Below, one piece after another: positions 45,234 to 54,218 of a stretch of DNA of 64,000 bases. How positions within the stretch are numbered: position 1 is the stretch's first letter; each line of letters starts with the position of its first letter. The stretch covers positions 57,140 to 121,139 of the forward strand of contig ONHF01000013.1 in the NCBI GenBank assembly GCA_900317555.1, given 5' to 3'. The position numbers and the translations under genes were made by a program. Origin of the DNA: an uncultured Lachnospiraceae bacterium (GTDB lineage: Bacteria; Bacillota; Clostridia; Lachnospirales; Lachnospiraceae). The notes beneath the pieces are model-generated. The model was not told the origin of the DNA. It worked only from the letters and a program-made list of their open reading frames with translations, and did not search any database.

Positions 45234-48116
45234 TTGTTTGGTGGAATCCATTTCGGCGGGGACGATCTAACCGCCTGGTTCAAAAGAATCAATCTGCGCG
45301 TCCTGCTGGTCGCCGCGGCTGTTGTCGGTTCGGCAGGCGTAATGATCGTGCGCCTTTTCAATCTTCAGATTGTAAACGGCGAGAGCTACATGAACAATTT
45401 CCAGCTCCGCATCAAAAGAGAAATCAGTATTCCCGGCACGCGCGGGAATATATACGACCGTAACGGCCAGCTGCTCGCATATAACGAACTGGCTTATTCG
45501 GTCGTGCTGCGGGACACCGCGGAAGAATCCTCCCATCACGACATGGATCTGAATGACACGATCGCCAAGGCGCTTGATATCATCGAGAGCAATGGCGATA
45601 CGGTGACTTCCGATTTTAAAATTTCTTACAATAAAACAACATCGTCTTATGAGTTCACGGTCGATGGCAGGCAGCTGACCCGTTTTCTCGCGGATGTCTA
45701 CGGCTACGCCGATACGGCGGATCTAAAGCCCAAAGAGGCGGAGAGCTCCGCGGATGACGTGATGCTCATGCTCTGCAAACGGTTTGAAATCGGAAAATAC
45801 GAAAAAGAGGGAGATCCGTCGTCTGCTTTCGTGCCGGAAGAAGGCTATAAGCCAAAAAAGCTTCTGCAGATGGTCACGATCCGGTATCTTTTAAGCCTCA
45901 ATGCTTTCAAGCGCTACATGCCTACGACAATTGCCTCGGATGTCAGCGGCCAGACGGTTGCGACACTTCTGGAAAATACAGACAGTCTGGAAGGCATCAA
46001 TATTGAAGATACAACGGTCCGCAGGTATGTGGACAGCAAATATTTTGCCCAGATACTGGGATATACCGGTCAGGTTTCGACAGATGAGCTCGAAGACCTG
46101 CAGAAAACAAATCCGTCCTATGACGCCTCGGACGTCGTCGGCAAATCGGGACTTGAAAAGTCTCTGGAATCTGTTCTGCAAGGCACCAAGGGGAAGAAGA
46201 CTGTCTATGTGGACAACCTCGGTAACGAGCTGGAAACCACAAATGTTGTAAACCCGAGCGCGGGCAGCAACGTCTACCTGACAATTGATAAAGATCTGCA
46301 GGAGGCGGCTTACGATATCCTTGAAAAGAAACTCGCGGATATTATTCTGGATAAAATCCGGCCGATCAAGGAGTACAAGGCCAAGGAAAACGCTTCGAGC
46401 GCAAGCATTCTGATACCGATTTATACCGTCTATTTCCATGTGCTGGACAACAACATTGTAGATATCAGCCATTTTCAGGAAACAGATGCGGGTCCTACGG
46501 AAAAGGCGGTCTATTCGGCTTATTCTTCGTACCTGAGCACAACCATGGAGCGTCTTCGCACGGAGATGTTTGACACGAAGACGCCGTACAAAGATCTCAG
46601 CGACGAATACAAGGACTATGAGAGCTATATCATTCAGTTCCTGTATTCCGAAGGGGTCCTCGACAAAGCAAAGGTGGATAAGGATGATGAAACTTACACC
46701 GCCTGGGCAAAGGACGAGACGATTTCCATGGCGGAATTTCTTAAATACTGCATTGCCAAGGGCTGGATCGACGTATCGCAGCTGGATATGAAGCAGCAGT
46801 ACGCGGATTCCGAAGCAGTCTATAACGCGCTCTACAGCTGGCTGCAAAAAAATCTTTCCGGTGACCTGGAATTTACCAAGCACCTGTATCATTACATGAT
46901 TCTGCAGGACATCGTCACCGGAACACAGGTCTGCCAGCTTCTTCTGGAGCAGAAGTGCGTGACTGTGCCCGAGTCGGAGAAGCAGGATCTTGCGTCCGGC
47001 GCGGAGTCTTCCTATACGTTTATGACAAAGCGCATCGAGAACAGGGATCTTACGCCGGCGCAGCTGAATCTGGATCCGTATTCCGGTTCGATCGTTATCA
47101 CGGATCCGAATAACGGCCAGGTGCTTGCGATGGTATCGTATCCCTCGTTTGACAATAACAAGATGGCAAACGGCGTCGACGCGGATTATTACGAAAGCCT
47201 GCGGGAAGACCGTTCGAAGCCGCTCATCAACTACGCGACACAGCAGCGGACGGCTCCGGGCTCGACGTTCAAGCCTGTCACTGCCACCGCGGCATTATCC
47301 GAGGGTGTCATTGATCTGAACAGTACCGTAACCTGTACCGGCATCTTCACAAAGCTTGGAAATCCGGCGCCGAAATGCTGGATCTATCCTGCGGGTCACG
47401 GAACACTGGATGTTGTCGGCGGCATCGAGCATTCCTGCAATGTTTTCTTCTATGAAATGGGCTATCGTCTCGCGACGGATACGGATGGCAGTTATAAGTC
47501 CGAGCTCGGCATAGAAAAGCTCCGCAAATACGCGCAGATGTACGGTCTCGGCGACAAGAGCGGTGTTGAAATCGAGGAAGCAGCTCCTTTGATTTCTTCG
47601 GAAGATGCGGTTCGTTCCGCCATCGGCCAGGGCAATTCCAACTACACGACAGCAGGCCTTGCGCGTTACGTTTCCGCGGTTGCGAATGAAGGTACGGTTT
47701 ACGATTTGACGCTGGTCGATAAAGTCACCGACATTAAAGGAAATATTCTCCAGACGAACGAAGCAGGTGTCCGCAACGTCATCAATATGGACCAGTCAAA
47801 CTGGGACGCGATTCATCAGGGCATGCGCAAGGTTGTCCAGAACATGACATTCTTTGGCGGCATGAATGTGGAGGTTGCCGGCAAAACAGGCACCGCCCAG
47901 GAATCCGAACTTCGGCCCAACCACGCGCTGTTCGTCGGTTTCGCACCGTATGATAAGCCGCAGATTGCGTTCGCGATCCGGATTGCCAACGGTTATACTT
48001 CAAGCTACGCCGCGCAGACGATGGAGAAGGTACTGGAATACTACTTCCATGTTTCCGATAAGGAAGAGCTTCTGAGCGCGGAGAGCAACGTGGTACACAC
48101 CACAACAGGAGACTGA
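45234..48116 (+). CDS. mrdA: Penicillin-binding protein 2 (elongation-specific transpeptidase) with a large insertion
   Basis: Class B PBP forming D,D-crosslinks during lateral growth with RodA. 960 residues: an N-terminal transmembrane helix (VLLVAAAVVGSAGVMIVRL), a pedestal with RGNIYDRNGQLLAYNE, and a transpeptidase domain with SxxK at STFK (677-680), SCN at 734-736 and KTGT at 884-887. PBP2 proteins are usually 600-750 residues. The excess is a mostly helical, charged insert of about 240 residues (roughly 365-610) between 'TIDKDLQEAAYDILEKKLA' and 'DPYSGSIVITDPNNG'. Translation starts at TTG 45234, with AGAGGAG eight bases upstream. Confidence 0.94.
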   Translation: MFGGIHFGGDDLTAWFKRINLRVLLVAAAVVGSAGVMIVRLFNLQIVNGESYMNNFQLRIKREISIPGTRGNIYDRNGQLLAYNELAYSVVLRDTAEESSHHDMDLNDTIAKALDIIESNGDTVTSDFKISYNKTTSSYEFTVDGRQLTRFLADVYGYADTADLKPKEAESSADDVMLMLCKRFEIGKYEKEGDPSSAFVPEEGYKPKKLLQMVTIRYLLSLNAFKRYMPTTIASDVSGQTVATLLENTDSLEGINIEDTTVRRYVDSKYFAQILGYTGQVSTDELEDLQKTNPSYDASDVVGKSGLEKSLESVLQGTKGKKTVYVDNLGNELETTNVVNPSAGSNVYLTIDKDLQEAAYDILEKKLADIILDKIRPIKEYKAKENASSASILIPIYTVYFHVLDNNIVDISHFQETDAGPTEKAVYSAYSSYLSTTMERLRTEMFDTKTPYKDLSDEYKDYESYIIQFLYSEGVLDKAKVDKDDETYTAWAKDETISMAEFLKYCIAKGWIDVSQLDMKQQYADSEAVYNALYSWLQKNLSGDLEFTKHLYHYMILQDIVTGTQVCQLLLEQKCVTVPESEKQDLASGAESSYTFMTKRIENRDLTPAQLNLDPYSGSIVITDPNNGQVLAMVSYPSFDNNKMANGVDADYYESLREDRSKPLINYATQQRTAPGSTFKPVTATAALSEGVIDLNSTVTCTGIFTKLGNPAPKCWIYPAGHGTLDVVGGIEHSCNVFFYEMGYRLATDTDGSYKSELGIEKLRKYAQMYGLGDKSGVEIEEAAPLISSEDAVRSAIGQGNSNYTTAGLARYVSAVANEGTVYDLTLVDKVTDIKGNILQTNEAGVRNVINMDQSNWDAIHQGMRKVVQNMTFFGGMNVEVAGKTGTAQESELRPNHALFVGFAPYDKPQIAFAIRIANGYTSSYAAQTMEKVLEYYFHVSDKEELLSAESNVVHTTTGD

Positions 48117-48117
48117 T

Positions 48118-48873
48118 TTGGATAAGGTAATCATCAAAAACCAGAAATATGGCATTTCGCTGAAGCTGGACGATACCGCACCGTTCGGGATACTGCTGCG
48201 GGAGATACAGGAGAAGTTCGAAAAATCCAGAAAGTTTTTCGGACGGGCGGATCTCACCCTTACCTTTGAAGGCAGAAAACTGACACCGGAGCAGGAAAAC
48301 GCCGTGATCGGTGTCATCGAGCAGTCTTCCGACATCCGGATTCTCTGCATATTCGTCGAGGATGAGGAACGCGGCAGCGTGTTTGTCCGTGCCGCGAACA
48401 AACTCGAAGACCTGCGGCAGATGGAGCAGGAAGCGAAGGAAGCGCTGAAAATTGTGCCGGATGTGGCGCCGATGCGCACCTTTATCGGCAATGTAAAAGC
48501 CGGTGAAATCCGCAAATGCAAGGACAATATTATCATTTACGGGGACATTGAAGATGGCGCCGCGCTGATCAGCGAACGTTCTGTCATCGTCCTAGGGGCT
48601 GTCCTCGGCGTTGTCCATGCAGGAGACGGAGGCGCGCCCGGAAAACATTTCGTTTACGCGCTTTCGTTTAAACCGAGAAAAATGCTGATTGACGGCGTCC
48701 GCTGTGAAGACGCGGCGCCGAAACGAAAGCTTTTTGAAAAGCCGAAAGCCTTGTCCGGGCTCGCTTATCTTTCCGGCGGCGTTGTGCGAATCACAGCGAA
48801 GCCGGAAGAAATACAGGAAGTCATGCGGCAAATGTCAGATCTGAATCTTACGGTAAAAGAGAGCGGCATATGA
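48118..48873 (+). CDS. minC: Septum site-determining protein MinC
   Basis: FtsZ polymer inhibitor that blocks division away from mid-cell. 251 residues: N-terminal MinC_N domain (FGILLREIQEKFEKSRKFFG), a linker of about 35 residues, and the C-terminal beta-helix dimer domain (VKAGEIRKCKDNIIIYGDIE, GAVLGVVHAGDGG), which normally binds MinD. The start is TTG 48118, with GGAG nine bases before. minD and minE, which usually follow in Clostridia, are absent; rodA follows with an ATGA overlap. Confidence 0.92.
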   Translation: MDKVIIKNQKYGISLKLDDTAPFGILLREIQEKFEKSRKFFGRADLTLTFEGRKLTPEQENAVIGVIEQSSDIRILCIFVEDEERGSVFVRAANKLEDLRQMEQEAKEALKIVPDVAPMRTFIGNVKAGEIRKCKDNIIIYGDIEDGAALISERSVIVLGAVLGVVHAGDGGAPGKHFVYALSFKPRKMLIDGVRCEDAAPKRKLFEKPKALSGLAYLSGGVVRITAKPEEIQEVMRQMSDLNLTVKESGI

Positions 48874-50045
48874 GAAACTTATTCCGTACCTTTTCTTTGA
48901 AAAACATTGATTTCATTCTGATCGCACTCGTCGTCACGCTCAACATCATCGGCATCATTGCCGTTGGCGATGCGGCGCCGCAGCTGCAGAAGCGGCAGAT
49001 TGCTGGCTCCATTTTCAGTCTGGCTGTCATGTTTCTTGTCAGTGCGACGGATTACAAACATATACTGAAATACTACTGGGTATTTTACGGTCTTAATCTT
49101 GTACTGCTTACGCTGGTACTTGCCGTTGGCTCATCCAGCGGCGGCGCGCAGCGCTGGGTCAACATCGCCGGAATCATATTTCAGCCTTCGGAAGCCGCCA
49201 AAATATTATTGATTTTATTCTTTGCCAAGTTTATCATGAAGTATAAGAACAGAATACAGACATTTGGTATGGTGGCTGTCTGTGCGGTTCTGGCCGCAAT
49301 TCCGGTTCTGTTAGTAATCAAGCAGCCGGATCTTTCAACAAGTATCATGATTATGGTCATCTTCGCGGTTATGATGTTCGTCGGAGGACTGAGCTATAAG
49401 CTGGTCGCTACCGTGCTGATAATCGCAGTTCCTTCCGTGATTATATTCATCAATCTTGTTGCGCAGGAGGGATCCACGCTCCTTGAAGGCTATCAGCGGG
49501 ACCGTATCCTTGCCTGGCTTCATCCGGAGGATTTTGCAACGACAACCGCGTATCAGACGATGAATTCGATTATGGCCATCGGTTCCGGACAGCTTTCGGG
49601 AAAGAGCGGCAATGCCAGCTCTTTCACATCGCTTTTAAAGAGCGGCTATATTTCGGAGTCCCAGACAGACTTTATTTTCACCGTTGTGGGAGAGGAGTTC
49701 GGTTTTATCGGCTCGTGCCTTGTTGTCATCCTTCTGATGCTCATCGCGCTCAAATGTCTTTCTATTGCAAGAACCTGTAGTGATATGTCCGGTTCGATTA
49801 TCGCGGCCGGCACCGGTGCATGGGTCGGATTTCAGGGGTTCCTTAATATCGGCGTGGCGACGGGAGTGCTCCCGAACACAGGTATTCCTCTTCCTTTTGT
49901 CAGTTACGGTCTCACGAGTCTTATCAGCCTGTACATCGGTATAGGTTTTGTTTTGAACGTGCGGATGCAGAACCGGCGAAAAGGCAGCACAGTTAACAGC
50001 ACAGAATTTGGGAGAGTATATGAATATAGCGCTTATCGCTCATGA
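48870..50045 (+). CDS. rodA: Peptidoglycan glycosyltransferase RodA (SEDS family)
   Basis: Polymerises lipid II into glycan strands with PBP2. The 391-residue protein has about ten transmembrane segments and the SEDS hallmarks: '[20 protein letters not shown]' near residue 90, [23 protein letters not shown] near 150, [19 protein letters not shown] near 264 (containing the expected catalytic Asp in its extracellular loop), and [19 protein letters not shown] near 330. The pairing with PBP2 and MreBCD supports RodA over FtsW. It overlaps minC by four bases. Confidence 0.93.
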   Translation: MRNLFRTFSLKNIDFILIALVVTLNIIGIIAVGDAAPQLQKRQIAGSIFSLAVMFLVSATDYKHILKYYWVFYGLNLVLLTLVLAVGSSSGGAQRWVNIAGIIFQPSEAAKILLILFFAKFIMKYKNRIQTFGMVAVCAVLAAIPVLLVIKQPDLSTSIMIMVIFAVMMFVGGLSYKLVATVLIIAVPSVIIFINLVAQEGSTLLEGYQRDRILAWLHPEDFATTTAYQTMNSIMAIGSGQLSGKSGNASSFTSLLKSGYISESQTDFIFTVVGEEFGFIGSCLVVILLMLIALKCLSIARTCSDMSGSIIAAGTGAWVGFQGFLNIGVATGVLPNTGIPLPFVSYGLTSLISLYIGIGFVLNVRMQNRRKGSTVNSTEFGRVYEYSAYRS

Positions 50046-50418
50046 CGCGAAGAAGAAACTGATGCAGAACTTCTGCATTGCCTACCGTGGCATATTATGC
50101 AAGAACGAGCTGTACGCGACCGGCACAACCGGAAGACTGATCGAAGAAGTGACCAATCTGAATATTCACAAGCTCCTTGCAGGGCATCTTGGCGGAGAGC
50201 AGCAGATCGGTGCGCAGATTGAGAACAATGAAATCGACCTCGTGATTTTTCTGCGTGACCCGTTCAGCGACAGCAAGAAACATGAGCCTGACGTCAATAA
50301 TATTGTACGGCTCTGCGATATTCATAACATTCCGCTTGCGACCAATGTGGCTACAGCAGAACTGCTGATTAAATCGTTAGACAGAGGAGATCTGGAGTGG
50401 CGTGAAATGTATAAGTAA
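50020..50418 (+). CDS. mgsA: Methylglyoxal synthase
   Basis: Converts dihydroxyacetone phosphate to methylglyoxal and phosphate. The 132-residue protein begins with the family pattern [18 protein letters not shown]. It has [14 protein letters not shown] (phosphate site) near residue 35, [15 protein letters not shown] near 54, the catalytic-loop [20 protein letters not shown] near 74 and the C-terminal [16 protein letters not shown]. The ATG at 50020 is favoured over TTG 50008 by GGGAGAG just upstream. It overlaps rodA by 26 bases. Confidence 0.95.
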   Translation: MNIALIAHDAKKKLMQNFCIAYRGILCKNELYATGTTGRLIEEVTNLNIHKLLAGHLGGEQQIGAQIENNEIDLVIFLRDPFSDSKKHEPDVNNIVRLCDIHNIPLATNVATAELLIKSLDRGDLEWREMYK

Positions 50419-51412
50419 TGGAAAGATCGTTCGCATAATCTCTTTCCTTCTGTCCATATTTGTTGTCTGCATTTCTCTGGAAGGCTGCGGCAAGACGCCT
50501 GCACTTTCGTTTCAGGACAACGCTTCCTACAGTAACTTCAATTTCATGATCGGCGAATCCGGTTCAGCGGAAGTCGCTTCTGCTTTTGCTCAGAATCTGT
50601 GCGTCGCTGGCAAAGACCAGAATTCCGACGCACTTTCTTCTATGAACGCAGGGGCGGCGGCCGCTCTTTTTGATGTCAATAACCGGAAGACTCTGTATGC
50701 CAAAGATGTTTTTACAAGGCTGTATCCGGCAAGCCTGACAAAAATCATGACTGCGCTGGTTGCTTTGAAGAACGCGAAACTGGATACGATCCTGACCGCA
50801 TCCGAAAATGTGACGGTTACAGAAGCGAACGCGCAGGTAGCCGGTCTTAAAAAAGGCGATACCATGACACTCGATCAGGCGCTGCATATTCTTTTGATCT
50901 ATTCCGCGAATGACGTGGCGATACTGATCGCGGAGAACATCGGCGGCAGTGTCAGCCATTTCATCCAGATGATGAATGCGGAGGCAAAGTCTCTGGGTGC
51001 GACCAATACCAATTTTATCAATTCCAACGGCCTCTCGGATCAGAATCACTATACGACCGCCTACGATATGTATCTGATTTTCAATGCTGCCATGCAGTAC
51101 AGCACATTTCAGGAAATCATCAATATGCCGGTCTATAAAACCGCTTATCATGACGCTTCCGGAGCTTCCAAAGATATATCCGTCAGTTCGACCAATTATT
51201 ACATGCAGAATATGTCCGCGGCAGAAGCGCCGACCGGCATCACTGTGATCGGCGGCAAAACAGGTACAACAACCGCAGCCGGCCACTGCCTTATACTGCT
51301 CGCGAAAGATACCTCCGGTAATCCCTATATCGCGGTCGTCATGCGCGCCAGAGACAACGATGAACTTTACCGGGATATGAACGAACTGCTGTCTCTGATT
51401 CCGCAGTCATAG
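50402..51412 (+). CDS. D-alanyl-D-alanine carboxypeptidase (serine type), putative lipoprotein
   Basis: Trims the terminal D-Ala from peptidoglycan stems, limiting cross-linking. 336 residues with SxxK at SLTK (111-114), SAN (168-170) and KTG (286-288), the S11 carboxypeptidase order. The N-terminus has a hydrophobic segment ([18 protein letters not shown]) ending in a lipobox-like LEGC, so it may be lipid-anchored. The C-terminal beta domain and membrane-anchor helix of DacA-type enzymes are absent, fitting a lipid anchor instead. GTG start at 50402, overlapping mgsA by 17 bases. Confidence 0.92.
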   Translation: MKCISNGKIVRIISFLLSIFVVCISLEGCGKTPALSFQDNASYSNFNFMIGESGSAEVASAFAQNLCVAGKDQNSDALSSMNAGAAAALFDVNNRKTLYAKDVFTRLYPASLTKIMTALVALKNAKLDTILTASENVTVTEANAQVAGLKKGDTMTLDQALHILLIYSANDVAILIAENIGGSVSHFIQMMNAEAKSLGATNTNFINSNGLSDQNHYTTAYDMYLIFNAAMQYSTFQEIINMPVYKTAYHDASGASKDISVSSTNYYMQNMSAAEAPTGITVIGGKTGTTTAAGHCLILLAKDTSGNPYIAVVMRARDNDELYRDMNELLSLIPQS

Positions 51413-51435
51413 ATACCAACTCCTTCGTTTCATTG

Positions 51436-51464
51436 TTGTTTTTTACAAACCGTTAAACTATAAT
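51436..51464 (+). promoter_or_regulatory. Candidate promoter before the small P-loop gene
   Basis: TTGTTT (51436-51441) and a perfect TATAAT (51459-51464) with a 17-base spacer, 62 bases before the ATG at 51526. It follows the end of the cell-wall run. Confidence 0.65.
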
Positions 51465-51525
51465 TAACTTTATAGAAGGGCAGCGCCGCTGCCCGCATCA
51501 CAAGTATTTAGGAGGGCAATGTCCA

Positions 51526-51945
51526 ATGGTTCAGCTGATTGTAGGCAATAAAGGGAAAGGCAAGACAAAGTGCTTATTGGATAAGGTCAATACGGAAGTT
51601 AAGAATATTCTCGGCGATATCTGCTATCTGGACAAGAGCACACAGCATATGTACGAGCTGAACAACAAGATCCGTCTGATTGATGTCAGCAGCTACAGTG
51701 TAGAGAACACCGACCAGTTTCTTGGTTTTGTCGCTGGTATCATTTCTCAGGATCATGATCTTCAGCAGATGTACTTTGACGGTTTCCTTGATATCGCTCA
51801 TTTAAGAGGAAAGGATATCACCCCTGCAATCAGGAAGCTGGAATCGTACAGCAAGACCTTTAATGTTGATTTTGTACTCAGCGTCTCCATGGATGAGGTA
51901 GATCTGCCGGAGGCTGTGAAACCTCTGATCGCCATTTCCCTCTGA
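51526..51945 (+). CDS. Small conserved P-loop protein of unknown function
   Basis: 139 residues. The N-terminus is a Walker A-like loop, IVGNKGKGKTKCLLDK (residues 4-19), but no convincing Walker B is seen. The rest is mixed alpha/beta with a charged middle (DKSTQHMYELNNKIRLIDVS) and the ending VDFVLSVSMDEVDLPEAVKPL. Proteins of this look are sometimes named 'twitching motility protein PilT' in Lachnospiraceae, but there is no PilT domain. The gene has its own promoter candidate, a strong AGGAGGG nine bases before the second ATG, and a hairpin after the stop. It seems to be a single-gene unit. Confidence 0.75.
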   Translation: MVQLIVGNKGKGKTKCLLDKVNTEVKNILGDICYLDKSTQHMYELNNKIRLIDVSSYSVENTDQFLGFVAGIISQDHDLQQMYFDGFLDIAHLRGKDITPAIRKLESYSKTFNVDFVLSVSMDEVDLPEAVKPLIAISL

Positions 51946-52003
51946 TGGATCATATTTCCGTACGGCGCTGCGGAAGTATTTTTCAATAACATAGTATGTT
52001 TTC

Positions 52004-52037
52004 ATAAAGCCTTGGATCTTGTTTTCCAAGGCTTTAT
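52004..52037 (+). terminator. Hairpin after the small P-loop gene
   Basis: A perfect 13-bp stem ATAAAGCCTTGGA / TCCAAGGCTTTAT around TCTTGTTT. The following CTTATAG has few T, so termination efficiency is doubtful; the A/T-rich base of the stem could still function in either direction. Confidence 0.6.
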
Positions 52038-52063
52038 CTTATAGTATCCGGGTTGCGTTTGTT

Positions 52064-53464
52064 TTGAGTAAGAACACAAAATCTTCTAAGGTAACTGCAT
52101 ACAGGAGACCGCTGAATCCCAATGTAGGTGTGATCATATTTATCGTGATTCTCGTCTATATGGGGATCAGTATCGTCCGCTACGCGACTGCGAAACATAT
52201 CGTTGGATATGAGGTGCGCACCGGGTCCCTCTCTTCATCCAATATTTATCAGGGTATCGCTCTTCGCAGCGAAGAGATTATGAAGAGCGAATACGCGGGG
52301 CATATCAATTATTATTCGCAGGAGGGGACCAGACTCGCCACTGGAAAGCTGGCTTATACAATCGACGAAACCGGTGAAATTGCGGAACAGCTCAATTCCG
52401 GAGAGGCCAACGACGAACTGTTCACAAAGGACGATTACGCGAAGATGCAGAGTGAAATTGCTTCCTTCACAGCGAAATTTCGTCCCGGTTCTTTCCGGCA
52501 GGTGTATGATTTCAAGAACGCGCTCTCCAGCGAGCTCGTCAAGGTCACAAATAACAGTATTCTGAGTGATATTCAGAAAATCAGCAGTTCCTCATCCGTC
52601 CATTTCTGCAACACGAATACTACCGGCGATATTTACTACTATACAGACGGCTATGAAGATAAAACCTTCGATAAGCTGAAGCTGGCGGATTTTGATTCTT
52701 CCGCTTATACAAAGAATATACTGAAGAGCAATTCCCTCGTTGCGAAAGGAGATCCCGCCTGTAAGATTGAAACGGCCGAGGACTGGTCCGTCGCGATCCG
52801 GCTTCCCGATGAAAAGACCGCGAAAGATCTGGAAGACAGGAAGGTTGTAAAGGTCCGTTTTCTGAAAAATCAGGACGAGTCCTGGGCGACCATCACGACA
52901 AGAGGAGATGACAAGAACGGCTGGTACGCGAATCTGGCATTCACCAATTCCATGATTACGTTCGCAGGGGACAGATTCATCGATATCGAGCTCCTGACAA
53001 CAGCCAGCAGCGGTCTCAAGATTCCCAAATCCGCGCTTGTGGATGGTAAGTTCTTTGTCATTCCCGCGAGATTCGTGACAAAGGGAACCGGTGACAAGCA
53101 GGGCGTGCTCCGCAGCACGGTAAATGATGACGGGGAGAAAACAACAGAATTCGTCTCTGTCTCTTTGTACGGCCAGGATGAGAAAGGCGAAGATGTCTAT
53201 GTCGACCAGTCCGCGCTTCGAAGCGGGGATGTCCTGCAGATGACAGATTCCAGTGAAACTTTCACAATCGGCGAAACCAAAGATCTGACCGGTGTATATA
53301 ATATCAATAAAGGCTACGCGGATTTCCGCACGGTCACGAAGATCGAAGAAAATGACGCGTACGCGATTGTAAAACCCGACGATCTGTACGGACTGCGCGA
53401 ATATGACTTCATTGTTCTGAACGCGAAGGATGTGAATCCCAACGAATTTGTATATTCCAGGTAG
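52064..53464 (+). CDS. HlyD-like membrane-anchored protein of unknown partner
   Basis: About 466 residues. One N-terminal transmembrane helix (VGVIIFIVILVYMGISIV) is followed by a long extracytoplasmic part with HlyD/MacA-like beta-barrel features: 'VRTGSLSSSNIYQGIALRSE', 'GHINYYSQEGTRLATGKLAY', and later 'KIPKSALVDGKFFVIPARFV' and 'LRSGDVLQMTDSSETF'. No ABC transporter or outer-membrane partner is adjacent. The start is doubtful: TTG 52064 is in frame before MSKNTKSSK but lacks a good ribosome site, and TTG 52019 lies in the hairpin. It precedes yggS-sepF, so it may relate to envelope or division. Confidence 0.75.
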   Translation: MSKNTKSSKVTAYRRPLNPNVGVIIFIVILVYMGISIVRYATAKHIVGYEVRTGSLSSSNIYQGIALRSEEIMKSEYAGHINYYSQEGTRLATGKLAYTIDETGEIAEQLNSGEANDELFTKDDYAKMQSEIASFTAKFRPGSFRQVYDFKNALSSELVKVTNNSILSDIQKISSSSSVHFCNTNTTGDIYYYTDGYEDKTFDKLKLADFDSSAYTKNILKSNSLVAKGDPACKIETAEDWSVAIRLPDEKTAKDLEDRKVVKVRFLKNQDESWATITTRGDDKNGWYANLAFTNSMITFAGDRFIDIELLTTASSGLKIPKSALVDGKFFVIPARFVTKGTGDKQGVLRSTVNDDGEKTTEFVSVSLYGQDEKGEDVYVDQSALRSGDVLQMTDSSETFTIGETKDLTGVYNINKGYADFRTVTKIEENDAYAIVKPDDLYGLREYDFIVLNAKDVNPNEFVYSR

Positions 53465-53508
53465 CGTAGATACGGGCATCGGCGTCCGGAGAAAGAAGGA
53501 ATTGAAAA

Positions 53509-54198
53509 TTGGTAACGGAAAATCTCAAAAGTGTGGAAGAGCGCATTCAGGCAGCCTGCGACAGGGCCGGCCGGGACCGCAGGGATGTGAAGCTGGTCTG
53601 CGTAACGAAAACCAAGCCGCTGCCGCTCCTGCAGGAAGCTTATGCAGACGGACAGAGAGATTTTGGTGAGAATAAGGTACAGGAGATTCTTGCCAAAAAA
53701 CCGCAGCTGCCGCCGGACATCCGCTGGCATATGATCGGCCATCTGCAGACAAATAAGGTCCGGCAGATCATCGGTCAGACCGTCATGATTCATAGTGTGG
53801 ATTCAATGCATCTGGCAAAGGAGATCAGCCGGCGGGCTGCTGCCGCAGGTATTGTCATGCCGGTTCTCATCGAAGTCAACGCCGCAAAGGAGCCTACAAA
53901 ATTCGGCGTGATGCCGGAGGACTGTCTCTCTTTCGTAAGGGAAGCTGCAGCGCTTCCCGCGATCAATATCCGCGGCCTGATGACCAGCGCGCCCTTGACC
54001 GATAATCCGGAAACAAATCGTATATATTTCAGTAAACTTAGACAATTAAGCATTGACATTATTAGTGAAAATATTGATAATGTGAATATGTGTGAGCTAT
54101 CGATGGGTATGTCAGGCGATTTTGAAGTTGCCATTGAAGAAGGTGCTACAATCGTCCGGGTAGGCTCCGCAATTTTTGGCGAGCGGCATTACGCTTGA
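53509..54198 (+). CDS. YggS/PLPBP family pyridoxal-phosphate-binding protein
   Basis: PLP homeostasis protein with an alanine-racemase-like barrel but no known catalysis. The 229-residue sequence has the PLP-lysine segment LVCVTKTKPLPLLQEA near residue 30. FGENKVQEILAKKP lies near residue 57, WHMIGHLQTNKVR near 77, and CELSMGMSGDFEVAIEEGAT near 195 with the phosphate-binding loop. The start is TTG 53509, with AAGGA at 9 bases. The yggS-sepF pair is conserved in Gram-positives beside division genes. Confidence 0.92.
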   Translation: MVTENLKSVEERIQAACDRAGRDRRDVKLVCVTKTKPLPLLQEAYADGQRDFGENKVQEILAKKPQLPPDIRWHMIGHLQTNKVRQIIGQTVMIHSVDSMHLAKEISRRAAAAGIVMPVLIEVNAAKEPTKFGVMPEDCLSFVREAAALPAINIRGLMTSAPLTDNPETNRIYFSKLRQLSIDIISENIDNVNMCELSMGMSGDFEVAIEEGATIVRVGSAIFGERHYA

Positions 54199-54218
54199 AT
54201 TTATGGAGAACAGGTAAG

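Noticed and set aside
45891-46892. A 333-codon minus-strand frame opposite the PBP2 insertion
   Set aside because: PBP2 remains open with intact motifs on both sides; the antisense frame shows no recognisable protein pattern.
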